Shown here: positions 1-11,673 of the stretch, piece by piece
How the letters are laid out: every line of letters starts with the position of its first letter
Numbering within the stretch: position 1 is the first letter of the stretch
From: Chrysomallon squamiferum
Lineage: Eukaryota > Mollusca > Gastropoda > Neomphalida > Peltospiridae
DNA length: 64,000 nucleotides
NCBI GenBank assembly: GCA_012295275.1
Contig: CM022672.1
Span: 22,325,128 to 22,389,127, forward strand
Direction: 5' to 3'
Notes under the pieces: model-generated
What the model was told of the DNA's origin: nothing
The model's input: only the letters and a program-made list of their open reading frames with translations
The model's database searches: none
Translations under genes and position numbers: made by a program

Positions 1-1515
1 AAACTACCAAGACTACTACATCATTAGAAAAACCTTTATCTATACACAATTCTGGTAATCAAAACATTTAAAGATATACAGCCTCGATAAAACTATTGGA
101 TTTCTCAAACAACAAACAATACAAGTCAGTACTAATGTACAATGATGATCTGGTGTCAAGATGATACTATAACCTCAAAGCAGTGTTACAACTTCCTGCT
201 TAGACCAAGTAGTTATAATATTCATTTATCTACACAACAACTATACCCATGGCCAACCAACAAAAGACAAACACCCTTAACAAACTTGGACCTAGAATAC
301 ACACAAGTCTTAGATACCACATGTCCTATATCTCACCCTCACCATACCAGAGCCGTCTGCTTTGTTGCTTCAGAGTACAGGCAGGGAAAAAAAGGCCTAT
401 AGCTTAACTGATAGCACAATCAACAGTGGGAGGGAGTCAGCCAAGTGTGACAGCACAGTTGACTGTTGGTTCTGTTCCAGCAAGGTTGTGAAATCTTGCT
501 GGAGTGTGTTCTGATACAGCCATTTCTCAAGTACTACAGGACCAACACAAAACAGTCCTCAGTACAGTACATAGCAATCAGTACAAATATATTTCTCATA
601 ATTATTTTTATGCTTACTTTTTTTTTTTAAATAGAAGTATTTCATCAGGCTACCAAGAGATCAATAAACCTATATCTTTGTCCAAACAGGATTTTATCCA
701 GGAAAACGATTATTCTAGAAAGGAATCATTATTCTACAAACCAATGCTTAAAATATGTTTTTTATCCATTAACTTTTAACATAACTGACTTATCTGAGTC
801 AACAACTGTTTTCAATTTTATTTAATGCTTTTAAATATTATTAAGGCAGTGTATAAATGAGGGTTGGAATAAATGAATATTTGGCAACTCAGCAAAGAAA
901 ATATCAGAGACAACAAAATCTTACTTAAATAAATAATAATCTGATTAACAAGAACAAAATATTATATATTCTTTTTGATATGACTGAAAATAAATAGCAC
1001 TCATTGCTTTTAACTTTGGAATGCACAAGCAATTTCATGCATAATTAAAATAAATCAATTGGGCAATGATCTCTTCAATGTGAAATAATAAACTTCTACA
1101 CATTCTCATTGTCTTCAAAAATGTTCATATTATTGTAATTTATTTTATTCACCAATAGATAATAAATTTATTTTTATTATTATTTTTTTTTTTTTTTCAA
1201 AATTCTATTTAAAAACATTCTGAATCAGCTACTGTATACTGCAGTTTATTCAAATGATACCTGTTGTATGTACAAAGTTGTGTATGGAGAATAATCTGGC
1301 TTGCAAATATGTCGTTAGTGATACTATTTCAGTCTGAATTTATGTACCTGTTTACATACAAAAATATAATGCAGCTGAAGATGAAATGGAATTTTATTTC
1401 ATTTCTACTGATATTAAAATTATTTAATTCTTAAATGTGATAAAAGGTTGGTGAATATCAAGCAGGTCAGGCAAATGGTGATGTAAAGGAAATCAAACTT
1501 ATGCAATAATGTATG

Positions 1516-1549
<34 letters not shown>

Positions 1550-4478
1550 TTATTTATTTATTTATTTATTTATAATGAAAAAAGTGAAACTTTTAATAAA
1601 ACATTCAGTTCAGTTTTATAAATTATTTCAAAGGTCACATTGATTACAGCTAGTTTCCCCAGCAACTATACCATCATTTACATGCATCAACTATCCTTGA
1701 TATGTTTATCTTAACATTTCATTAATAAATAATACCAGCAAGGTAACATAACAACCATGTGTTAAACATTTTCAGATTCAAAACATGTTATTAACAGGAT
1801 TAAGCCAAAAAAGATATTTTCTAGAACAAAATCCATAGCAAGAATTCTTGATGTTCATCCAATAAAGCATAAGCATAATGCAGTCAAAATTTTTATAATA
1901 CTTTTCTTTTGAAAAACTAAAACTGCATATAAATATTATAAGTGCATATATTAACTTTAATAACTGTAACAGAATTAAAAAAAAAAAAAAAAACTATATA
2001 CATAACTGGTCCTTATTATTAAATGATAATGATGGCAGACATTAAAAAGCCTACAGATGATACTATCAGAGGGAGGTAAATGAAACAGCCATTCACTGAA
2101 TATGCTCAAAACCAATAGAAATGAAACAGCAGTTTAGCCTCTAACAAAAGGATAAAAAATACTTTCTATTTTTATTATTTATTATTATTATTATTTTTTT
2201 TTTTTTTTTTTTTTTTAAATTAAATGACTGGAGCATAAATACTGTCCTTTTCCTGTTCAAATACAAAAAGCAAAAAATCCTCTGCCAAATTAGGATCAGA
2301 ACAAGTTGAATAAAAAGTGTCATCATCAAATGAAGTTATAGAATGACATAAAAATACTCAAATACTAAACCTGCATAGATGTGTATCTAACAAATTTAAT
2401 AATGCATAATCAGGTTGATGTCTCCAAATTTCATTGGTACATAAAATAACATATATATTTGTGGTTTATTGAACTTATTGAAAATGTTCTTTTTGAGTTG
2501 TGAAATTATTTATAGCATTAGAGTAATTCATCTGAATAAGGTATAAATATTTTAAAAATAATTATCATTTTAAGTGAAAAAATATATAGCCAGACATATC
2601 AAAATAAATCAGATTCATTAAATCAATAATTTATGAATATTTTTCTCATTCATAATGAAGTCCAAATCATTTATTTGCAATAAACATTTGACAGAAAGTG
2701 GTTTTGGATTGACAGTTCCCAGCACTGATATTTTTCATTCAGCAGAAACTGTTTTTTAAAACAGTATTTTTCATTGAAGGATGAGGGTTTTGTTCTTGAT
2801 AATAAAACCTACTGCCCCTCTTCTTTGTTTGAAAACATACGGTTTACATTTGATTTGCCAAACATAAATGATTCTTCTCAGTTACCTGTTTGTTTTTAAG
2901 TGTAATCTAAATTCTTAGATTTTTAAAAACTGATCTGTTCATAAACAATGCATGTGTATTGCCACAAAACAGCATAATGAAACATTATTTCATAACTGCA
3001 AAATTACAATTACTGGTTATTGATACTTTGTATTATTCATTATTTCAGTAATTAAGACAAAAATATTCTCATATTTAAAGCCATATGCATGTCATTAAGG
3101 CAATAAAACCTAGTAACAGTGTCACCAATATGAAAATATAAGCTCTTCCATCAACAAATGAATGTATTCTTTCCTTTTTTTTTAATTATTTATATAAATA
3201 TTTTTGAAAATGCAAATTTCTACCTAACTTAACATAATTTTGTTTTATTAAATTAAGATCCCCACCAAAAATAAGTGAATTTCTTCAATTTTTACTATTC
3301 TAAATAAATAAAATAATAAAAAAATCATTGTCAAGATTATTTAGACTATTGTTTGGTACCAGAAAAAAGAAATCATGATTATTAAAGCATTTATTACTCC
3401 ATATGTCAGTTTGTAGATCGGATTATAAAAAATATAAAAATAAAAAATCAAGATTAATACAAAAAAGAAAATTTCCAGTAACATATGACAACTGATGGTT
3501 TTGGTGTAAATCTGTTGGAATTATTAAATAAATTTATTCAAAGACTGGTGAAAATTTTCCTACAGAATATTAATGACCTAATTTATCATAATGATGAGAC
3601 ACAGCTGGACAGAGAGCATTAAAGATGTTGAGTATTATACCACACCATAAATAACATCACTGAAAATGTTTAAAGCTGTGAAGAATGACATGATCTAGAA
3701 TCAAACTAAATTTATGAACATAATTTTTGATTAAAAAAAATAACACTAAAAATAAACAACTTAAAAATAGTGGAGGCTTTCTTTTTGAATAAAAAATGTT
3801 TTGATTTACATTTAAACATATTAGTAGAATGAAGATTTGCACATTTACAAAAAACATTATTTATTTTTCATTCAGGTTATTTATTCTTTTAAAATAATCG
3901 TTTTAAAATGCTCAATATGTTTAATTCATCACCATTTTATTGTTGTTTTTCAATAATAATAAAATCATTCAATAACTTATTATAAATTATTATTTGTTTT
4001 GCATTATTCTTCTGATTTGTGGTGTATACATATCTAAGCTATATTAGATTAGCTGCACCAGTACATGGTTTCTATGTTGAAATACTGTAAGCAGGTAATG
4101 AAAATAACTTCTGATGTCATCACTATTTCAAAACCAAATTATAACCATCTGCAAGAAATATTCTCCCAAAATTAGTGAATCATGCAGAAAATATATAAAT
4201 AATTGAAAAAAATTAAAATTAAAATTTTAACAAAATTAATAATATATTAAAAATAAAATTAAACATAAAAAAAAAAAAATGATGATAGGCAAACACTTTA
4301 CCAACCTGAAACACCAACAGGATATTGTCATTAAGTTTATGCATTCATTAAAAATAAAATATATCTGACTGAACATTTTTACAAATTTAACATACATTAA
4401 CACAAAACATTAAAGAGGGGGAAAAAAAAAAAAAATGTTAGCTCAAATTTGTACCCAAGCAGAAATACGAAGATGTTG
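1..4478. other. AT-rich stretch without recognisable exons
   Basis: About 4.5 kb of very AT-rich sequence with short poly-T/poly-A runs and few long microsatellites. I see no exon with coherent splice sites. If the minus-strand terminal exon candidate at 4479-4600 is real, part of this could be its 3' UTR or downstream intergenic DNA. That is inference; no end point is visible. Confidence 0.5.
1511..1575. repeat. (TA)n followed by (TTTA)n
   Basis: A compound microsatellite: a dinucleotide TA tract runs directly into TTTA repeats. No coding or regulatory role is visible. Confidence 0.85.
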
Positions 4479-4600
4479 TCATTTAGTTGCTCCATGCTCT
4501 GATAATTTCCCAACCAAGTAAAAAATGGGAGACTGCGATTCAAGAATGAATGGCCGAACTTTAGGAGTGAAATTAGGATTCTGATAAACTATTCGCAAAG
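4479..4600 (-). CDS. candidate terminal coding exon, gene unidentified
   Basis: On the minus strand the sequence TTTATACAG gives a good 3' splice site. It is followed by 2 nt plus 40 codons ending in TGA. The reading frame encodes 39 residues starting LRIVYQNPNF and ending LVGKLSEHGATK, with balanced composition in an otherwise AT-rich and stop-rich area. The exon begins in phase 1, so an upstream exon must end one base into a codon. The first-exon candidate at 5026-5055 does not fit directly; a middle exon at about 4790-4885 (phase 1 to phase 1) would fit this exon but not the first one. I do not recognise the family. It could be a chance open frame. Confidence 0.4.
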
Positions 4601-5025
4601 CTGTATAAATTTATTAATTAAGAAAAATCACAATATTAAAATTCCGAATGGTCGAAGTTTGAAATTCAAAATAAACAAAAGGATTGTTGGTAAATTAAAA
4701 ATATACAGTCACTTTTATAATACGTAAGTGACGAACAGAAGAAAAAAAATCGCAAAAAAAAACAACTTTAAATTAATCGAGTACCTCTGTGTCTGTTTAA
4801 TATTGGGGCAATGGTTGGCGACTGCCATTCACCCATTGGCATTGCGATCATCCGGCACCCTCGGCGTACGCCTAGATGTGGCGGCGAGCCAAAAATTAAA
4901 AGAATTATCAATGGGAGGAAACAGAAGCCAACAACTCATGTACGGCAAATCTTTTTGTCATAAAATAGTCTCTGATTGTCGAATGAATACTTAGAAAACC
5001 GTGCAAGATCTTGTACAAACTCTAC

Positions 5026-5055
5026 CTGTACTGCTTCTTCCGTGGTCGCCGCCAT
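5026..5055 (-). CDS. candidate first coding exon next to an NRF1-like promoter
   Basis: On the minus strand an ATG in the context TAATGGCGGCGACC opens a frame reading MAATTEEAVQ. A good donor CAG|GTAGAG follows the tenth codon. Without splicing the frame runs on to a stop near 4939. The ATGGCGGC context resembles YY1-type start sites, and an NRF1-like element lies about 15 bp upstream. No known protein is recognised, and the phase does not match the terminal exon at 4479-4600 without an intermediate exon. Confidence 0.35.
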
Positions 5056-5160
5056 TAGGGACAAAGGTATACGCATGCGCATGAAGTTTGCTTAATTCTG
5101 CTACAACGAGTTCCCGCGCTGTACCCTGTGACCCGTAAACATTTGATGATGGTCAATACA
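5040..5160. promoter_or_regulatory. CpG-bearing promoter candidate with NRF1-like site
   Basis: This short GC-balanced block has several CpGs. ACGCATGCGCAT at 5071-5082 is close to the NRF1 consensus (YGCGCAYGCGCR). It separates a minus-strand ATG at 5053-5055 from a plus-strand ATG at 5219 that reads MRV and is followed at once by GTAGGT. The arrangement would suit a bidirectional promoter, but transcription in either direction is inferred. Confidence 0.45.
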
Positions 5161-5227
5161 CAGCAGACGTCTTCAGTTTCTTATTTTATGCAAAATATAT
5201 CAAAAGTACATTTACAAAATGAGAGTG

Positions 5228-7986
5228 GTAGGTTTCTACATGCTTACTCAATCAGTATTTTATGAAAATATAATTTTTTTTATTTAAAAACGTATTACTG
5301 AGGTAAGTAACTGAATTCCGAGAGGATGAATGGTATCAAGATGATATTCTTGGAGACGTAATTTCGTTCCGACAAAACTTCCAATTTCTTTATACCCCCC
5401 ACATCCCTTTGCAAGTTATACTGCTTTAAATAGAGCAAATTTTCAAATCTTAAGTCTTTATGTAATATAGTTATTATCAATATCAATTATAGCAGGTTTG
5501 CAAATGAATCTCCATGCGTTATGTGTTGGTACGCCTGATGCGTGTGCGAAAACAATTTAAAATATGTCCACTCAGACACAGAAAATAATTATATTGTAAA
5601 GAAAACAAAGAAATGTTCTGGCTACATTTGTGTGTATATGTCGTCATCGGATTCAGTTCTTTATCTTTCGTTTTTTTCCTTTTTTTTTTTTTTTTTTTAA
5701 ACATCTATTAATTAATATTTTGTTTTCTGAAGGCTTTATATATATATTGTTTTTGTTATTTATTTATTAATGGAGTGTTTTTTGTTGTTTGTGTGTGTGT
5801 GTGTGTGTTGTTGTTGTTGTTTGTTTCATTTACACATTTGTATATAAACAAATATAAGTATATATATTTTATATTAAGTAGTTCATTGTGACCTGTTGTA
5901 AGACCGATCATTAGGATTTAAAGCCAAGACAACGTAATGTTTCAAATGCAAAACAGAACCAAATTTATTATCTCATCTGTTTATTTTCTTACGGTAATTT
6001 TATATAATGCTTAAATAATAATAATAACAACAACAACATTAGTAATAATAGTAATAATAGTAATAATTATTATTATTATTATTTGTGTTTTGAATATGTT
6101 GACTCTTATTTAATTTTATTTTTTTTTTTTTTTTTTTTTTTTTCCTTATCCTAATTGTAATAAAAGAACACGTGGATGATAATAAAACAATGGTTTAAAT
6201 GATTAATTGAAATAAATATCTTAAAAATAACAATCTGAATGAATGATGTTATAATTTTTTGTATGTTTTAGATCGTCTAAAATCAGTATTTACTAAACTA
6301 ATTATTATAATAATTTTTTTTTTTCTTTACTTCTTACATATACTTTTATGTTATTTTATTAATTTGTTTTTAATTTTTTTTTTATTTTTTTTTTTTTTTT
6401 TTTTTTTTCATATCGTCTTGTTAGGTGGAGTGCATGCAAAAAGAAAAAAAAATAGCACTACCATAAATACAAAGTAAATTAAATTTGTTGCATAAGTATT
6501 GGGGTATGGTGACGCTTTGATTAAAGAGGACAGAGGGTTTGATTTAAAAAAAATATATATATTTATATATATACAGATGAAAACACAATTAATTACACAT
6601 TGCTTTTTCCCTAATGTCCCCTCGGTTTTTTTTTTTTTTTTTTTATCCGTACTCTGAAAATAGCACTTGCCCCTGTGCCACTCCCTAGAGTCGTAAGCCC
6701 ATGCACACAACGAAATTAATAAGTCCCTTTTGGAATATTTGTTGTTATGAATTGACCTGAAGGAGTAATGTACTCGTTTTAAGACTACTGTCCACCTCTG
6801 GTAAAGCTCTGTCGCTGATCATGTCTCGAATATGAAGTAGGCTGGTTTGTATCGCAGGGATGTGCCTGTTTCAATTACCTATTTTAAAAGATGAAAGTTA
6901 TTTCGAAAACACGCAAAAAAAAATAATATGGAAATTAACCAACTGTTAATGTGAAAAACAAAAATGTTTGAATCACAATTTAGAAGACTCAAATCCCGTT
7001 TTTGATTAATTGTAGCCCCTCTGTATTTAAAAGTTATAATTCATGTTAATTATTTTTGAAGTAAACAGCAGAAACAATGTTTTATTTGTTCCTCCCTTTA
7101 TTTTCTCTCTCCGTCTTTCTTTCTCCCGTCCATGCCTCTTGTCTCACTCTCTCGTTCTAGCTCTCTCTCTCTCTCTACCTATACAATTTTAATTGATACT
7201 TTTGAGGTATCTAAAATAATTATTAATTCCAATATTTTTTTGAACCCAAAATATATATTAAAACAAAAAGAATTAAAAAGTCAAATAAAGACCCTTTAGG
7301 TTTTTGTTCAAATAAAAACAGAACAAAAAGGGATAATCCGAATCAAGTTCACCTTTTGTCAGTCGATATAAGACACCAAGCTAAATAATGCGGAAACGTT
7401 TTTTTAAGTGTAAGGTCAGTTTGTGAATAAAACTATTTATGATCATTTTGTTTCCTGGGGGTGAATAAAGGACTGATACAACACTTGACATATTGTTATA
7501 TTGGTCATCACTGAAGTGTGCTAGATAAAGTGTGTAAATAGGTACTTTTTACTCGATGGATCAACGGCCAAAAAAATTATTCGTTCACACAGTTCAGTAA
7601 AAGCGAATTAGCGGTTGTCAAACACAAATTATAAACCTAGTAATTTTACACTTATGCCCCATGCATTTAGCCTGACATTATTATAGGGTTGGTTTTTCAA
7701 TTGATAATTTTTATTAAGTAAACCATTGTAAAGTTTGGACCAACATGATGGGTTTTTTGTGAAACGGTGAAACACTCCATAAATTTTTATATCCAGTATA
7801 ATTACCAGCTTTTTTCTTCTTTCTTTTTAATAATCATATTCTATAAGACTCGTATACTATTTTACTAATACACTTGTGTCTCTAATGTAATATTATCCAA
7901 ATAAAATTATATTTAGCAGTGGAATATCAACAAGCAATGCGACTACTAAAATCGCTTTATGGAGAACACCATCTTACAAAATAACC
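5228..7986. other. AT-rich intergenic or intronic stretch
   Basis: The stretch holds long poly-T runs (for example near 5683, 6120, 6393 and 6628), a GT tract at 5790-5810 and a short CT tract at 7158-7176. I see no coding exon. The open frames here come from the homopolymer and microsatellite tracts. Confidence 0.5.
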
Positions 7987-7992
7987 TTTATT
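7987..7992 (-). terminator. AATAAA polyadenylation signal (minus strand)
   Basis: The minus strand reads AATAAA about 70 nt after the stop codon of the exon at 8061-8284. This is the expected distance for a short 3' UTR. Confidence 0.45.
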
Positions 7993-8060
7993 TGCACAGT
8001 TTAGTGTCTTCTATCTACAAAACGCCTATTTAGTAATTACGTCTATATATTAAAATCAAG

Positions 8061-8284
8061 TTATTGTAACAGATCACCATGACAAATCACATGTGTCATC
8101 AACAAAAAGTCGACATCACTAACGTTGAAGTTACTGCTCGTTTTGCTGAAAGACTGAAGAGCGCGTAGAGACTGACCTACTTTTGAAACAGCCGATCCGA
8201 TGTCTGTTGAGGAGTAACCATGACCTTCGTTGTGTTCGCTATCAGCGCTTGTCGTTTGACTGTTCAAGCGCAATGCTGTGTTAG
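8061..8284 (-). CDS. probable terminal coding exon, gene unidentified
   Basis: The minus strand shows an acceptor CCCTCAG, then 2 nt and 74 codons ending in TAA. The encoded segment begins NTALRLNSQT, is rich in Ser, Thr and Asn, and ends VICHGDLLQ. Composition is unlike the surrounding AT-rich DNA, and a polyadenylation hexamer follows. The neighbouring exon at 8353-8410 ends in phase 2, so joining in this frame would need the later acceptor GAACAG|T (CDS start about 8266). Splicing to CTCAG would instead give an early stop. No conserved domain is recognised; the segment looks like a disordered C-terminal tail. Confidence 0.5.
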
Positions 8285-8352
8285 CTGAGGGATTTATCAA
8301 TAAACAAACTGGTAACAATTAGCTAACGCCGAATACATTATAATATACTTAC

Positions 8353-8410
8353 TCTCTCAGTGACATTAGTACGTCAGCTATTTTGCATTCGTCTGTAAAC
8401 ACCCCAGTGC
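8353..8410 (-). CDS. probable coding exon upstream of the 8061-8284 exon
   Basis: On the minus strand a pyrimidine-rich tract and CACTGAG acceptor precede 58 nt that end at a consensus donor GTAAGT. Only one frame is open, reading TGVFTDECKIADVLMSLR. It starts in phase 1 and ends in phase 2. The intron to the next exon would be only 68 to 85 nt. The family is unknown. Both splice sites and the clean frame support a real exon, but one exon this short is weak evidence. Confidence 0.45.
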
Positions 8411-9170
8411 CTCAGTGGATGTGGAATAACAGGAAAATAATTGTTAACTTAAAAAATGTGATTTCAGATCATTGCGGTTTGCATATAAAGCATACGCCGC
8501 TGTTGTAAAATAAATTAAGGCATAAGACAACGGTATAGGCTATATATCTCACATACGAATGCTTCCTACAATAAATTCTTTAACTGAAATGTTCAATGCA
8601 AAACTAATCTGATACAAAAATATCTGGAAAATAATATTCACTGAGAACTACTGAATTAATTATATTTAATATAGGGCGATTCTATAGAACGCGAGCAATG
8701 CAGAGTAACATGCTGTATATATAGTCTTCATTAAACATACATATACAAGCATACACGCACCCCTACAGGTAAAAAGAATAATTTCCAGCAATTTCTCTGT
8801 TATGCAGTCTAAAATTACTAAAACTATGTTATAATCTCTGATTTATAATAACTAACAGTTAAGACATCATTCACTATAATAATAACTCAGTGAAAATTGA
8901 AATATCAAAATGAACCTTAAACTGAACAAAATGTGGTCTGAATGAAACAAAAACAAAAAAAAACACTCAAAGAATACGGTAATTTCTTACAGCATTGTAT
9001 TCATAAGGAGAGAGGGCACAGACAAAGAGATAAGGCATGATAAGATAATCAAGATACAGAAACAAAGAATTAAAATTAATACTCGAACAGAAATAAATTA
9101 AAAGAGAATAAAAACACAGCCGCGAAGAGGCAAACAGTCCTCTTAAAAACACCTACGCTATCTTGTGCAG

Positions 9171-9232
9171 ACTTGTTCGAACTCATGGATTACGAACTGG
9201 CACAGGTTTACGCGAACGAACATGCACTAAAG
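9171..9232 (+). CDS. candidate coding exon cut by the hAT insertion
   Basis: An acceptor-like TCTTGTGCAG is followed by 62 nt that read LFELMDYELAQVYANEHALK in one frame. The last eight bases, CACTAAAG, are the hAT target site. Beyond the transposon the duplicated CACTAAAG is followed directly by GTATGT, so the empty site would read AAG|GTATGT, a consensus donor. The peptide looks like an amphipathic helix but I do not recognise it. If real, the insertion separates the exon body from its donor, which survives only at the far end of the element. The upstream polypyrimidine tract is weak. Confidence 0.4.
9225..9232. repeat. left 8-bp target-site duplication of the hAT
   Basis: CACTAAAG immediately precedes the terminal CAG of the element and is repeated exactly at 11666-11673. 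An 8-bp duplication is characteristic of hAT transposition. Confidence 0.95.
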
Positions 9233-9263
9233 CAGTGGTGGCCAAACTACGGCCCGCGGGCCG
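9233..9263 (+). repeat. left terminal inverted repeat of the hAT, with palindrome
   Basis: This is the terminal CAGTGGTGGCCAAACT plus the adjacent 14-bp palindrome CGGCCCGCGGGCCG. It matches the reverse complement of 11650-11665 at 15 of 16 positions. Confidence 0.92.
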
Positions 9264-9658
9264 CATCCGGCCCCCAGTCCTGTTTCATCCGGCCCGCCAA
9301 ACACCTTGCCTTGTTTTTTTCCAAGCACCATATTTACCACTGTGAACAAGCAGTGCAACAGCGCTGGCTGCTACTAGCAGTAGCTTGTGGCAAGCGTTGT
9401 TATTTTTAGAATAAATGCCCTTGCAGCGTTATTTTTAGAACAGTCTGCCAACCATGACGTAAGTAGCTAACATAGCCTGTATGTGCTCTTTTTCACATCC
9501 CTTTGGCCTACTAGCCTACTTTGTAAGAAATCAGGAAGTTAATTGTTCCAGCTTTGACTTTCAGTATTTTACTGAGCATGTAAGAGACAATACGCACATT
9601 GGATTTTCTTCTCAGAAGCAGCAATAATTTTATTTTTTTCTCTACCTTATCAGTTAAA

Positions 9659-11470
9659 ATGTCTCCAACGAAAAAGAGAAAAGTAGATGATGAATGCCGA
9701 GTTTTTAAGGAGGAATGGACATATCAATATTTGTTCACTGCGGTAAATGGTAAAGCAGCGTGTTTAATTTGTAATGAGGGAATATCAGTTTTTAAAGAAT
9801 ATAATTTGAAAAGATACTATAATACAAAACACGCTGGATACAGTGAAAGACTATCAACAGAGCAAAAGGTTAATAAAGCTGCTGATATGGTGAAAAATCT
9901 AATAAAGCAACAGTCGCTTTTTTCAAAGACACAATCCATTCACATTTCAGCAACAGAAGCTAGTTTTTATATTAGTTACAAAATTGCACAATGCAAAAAA
10001 CCTTTTTCTGATGGAGAATTTGTAAAAGACTGCATTGTGGATGCGGCACGCATACTTTGTCCAGAAGCACAGAATAAATTTGAGAATATTGCACTATCAA
10101 GGAATACAGTTATGAGAAGGGTACAAGATATCAGCAAAGATTTGTCCCAACAGCTTCACACTGCTTGCACTGATTTCATGTGGTTTTCATTAGCTCTGGA
10201 TGAAAGCAATGATGTTCAGGACATTGCACAACTCATGATATTTATACGTGGTATCAAGTCAGATTTTACAATTTCAGAGGAGTTGTTATCAGTTGAACCT
10301 TTAAAAGGCACAACTACGGGGGAAGACCTGTGTAAATGTGTAATAAAGTGTGTGGAGGAGGCTGGCCTGCCGTGGAATAAATTGGTGAGTATCACTACTG
10401 ACGGTGCACCTGCTCTAACTGGAAAAAACAAAGGCATGATTAGCCTCCTACAAAAGAAGATTAAAGAAAACTGTCCTCAGCATGAAATATGGAAATTTCA
10501 TTGTATCATTCATCAAGAAAGTTTATGCAAGTCAGCTCTGGATTTTTAATCATGTGATACGTCCTGTAGTTGAAGTAGTTAATCTACTCAGATCCAGACC
10601 ATTATCACACAGACAATTCAAGACATTACTGGATGATATTGAGACTGAATATAAAGATGTGCTATATCACAATAGTGTTCGGTGGCTTAGTCATGGGAAA
10701 GTTCTAAGAAGAGTCTTTGAACTAAGAGACGAAATTCTCCTTTTCCTTGATATCAAACAAATGAAATGTGATTTTATAGAGAAGATGAAAAATGATTACT
10801 GGCTTTGTGATTTTATGTTTGCCACTGAAATGTTTGAAAAGCTCAATTCTCTAAATTTGGAATTGCAAGGAAAAGGATTATTTGTGCATGATATGTACAC
10901 CAAAGTAAAGCTTTTGAGGCAAAACTCTCACTTTTTGCCAAACAGATATCAGAATGTAATTTTATTCGTTTTTCTTTGCTAAGGAAGGCAACAGTAGATA
11001 GTAAACTTGCTGAAAAATACAGCAATCAACTCTGCATCTTGAAACAAGAATTCCAAAGAAGATTTTCAGACTTCAGAGTAATGGATTCATCATTTAATAT
11101 ACTTGTTTCACCCTTCAGTACAGAAATTGAGACAGCCCCTGATGTTCTTCAGCTGGAACTAATAGATCTACAAGCTAATAATGAGCTGAAAATGAAGTTT
11201 AGGAATATGCCTTTGGTAGAATTTTTCAAATATTTGCCTGCTGAAAAGTTTATCAATCTACGAGGTTTTGCTGCTAGGATGCTGTGTATATTTGGATCAA
11301 CTTATATTTGTGAACAGACTTTTTCATGCTTAAATCAAACAAAGTCAAAAAACAGATCAGTATTGTCAGATTCAAATTTACAAGCAATTATGAAAGTTTC
11401 GACAACTAGTTTTACTCCAGACTTTAAAAGGCTTGTTCAAAATTGTGGACAGTTGCATTTATCTCATTGA
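9659..11470 (+). pseudogene. hAT transposase (ZBED/GTF2IRD2-like), two frameshifts
   Basis: The frame opens at an ATG giving MSPTKKRKV, which includes a basic nuclear-localisation-like stretch. A BED-type zinc finger follows: CLIC at residues 35-38 and a final His at 58. The position expected to hold the first His of the RHYxxKH pattern is Tyr (53). The RNase-H-like core shows the ALDESND segment, the TTDGAPALTG segment, and, further on, RWLSHGKVLRR with the acidic residue after it. The C-terminal hAT dimerisation region is visible as FFKYLPAE to EQTFSCLNQTKSKNRS. The frame is lost in a run of five T at 10543-10547 (one extra base, giving TAA) and again near 10902-10910 (one base missing beside an A run). 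The third segment ends at TGA 11468-11470. Total length is close to 600 codons, normal for the family. The finger substitution and the frameshifts make this copy non-autonomous. Confidence 0.93.
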
Positions 11471-11649
11471 TATATAAACCTTTTATTAAATACAAGTGTA
11501 AACAAGATGGTGTTATTTTTTTGTTATTCTACTACAATAATATATATTTTAATAAAGATGGCAACCAGTTACGACAAATTTTACGTAAATTTCATTTAAT
11601 CCGGCCCTCCAGTGGCAAGAAAGTTGCAAATTTGGCCCTCTGGTAAAAA

Positions 11650-11665
11650 AGTTTGGCCACCCCTG
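11650..11665 (-). repeat. right terminal inverted repeat of the hAT
   Basis: Reads CAGGGGTGGCCAAACT on the minus strand and pairs with the left end at 9233-9248. Confidence 0.92.
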
Positions 11666-11673
11666 CACTAAAG
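11666..11673. repeat. right 8-bp target-site duplication of the hAT
   Basis: CACTAAAG, identical to 9225-9232. It is followed by GTATGT, which looks like a splice donor. Confidence 0.95.

Larger units (their letters stand above)
9233..11665 (+). mobile_element. hAT-superfamily DNA transposon, complete element
   Basis: The element is 2,433 bp long. Its left end starts CAGTGGTGGCCAAACT and the reverse complement of its right end starts CAGGGGTGGCCAAACT, 15 of 16 bases identical. A perfect 8-bp duplication flanks it. The subterminal region carries a GC-rich palindrome CGGCCCGCGGGCCG at 9250-9263. Inside is one plus-strand transposase gene with two frameshifts. Intact ends and identical duplications indicate a fairly recent insertion, while the broken gene means this copy cannot make its own full transposase. 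The TIR and transposase type resemble the ZBED/GTF2IRD2-like hAT group. Confidence 0.95.
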
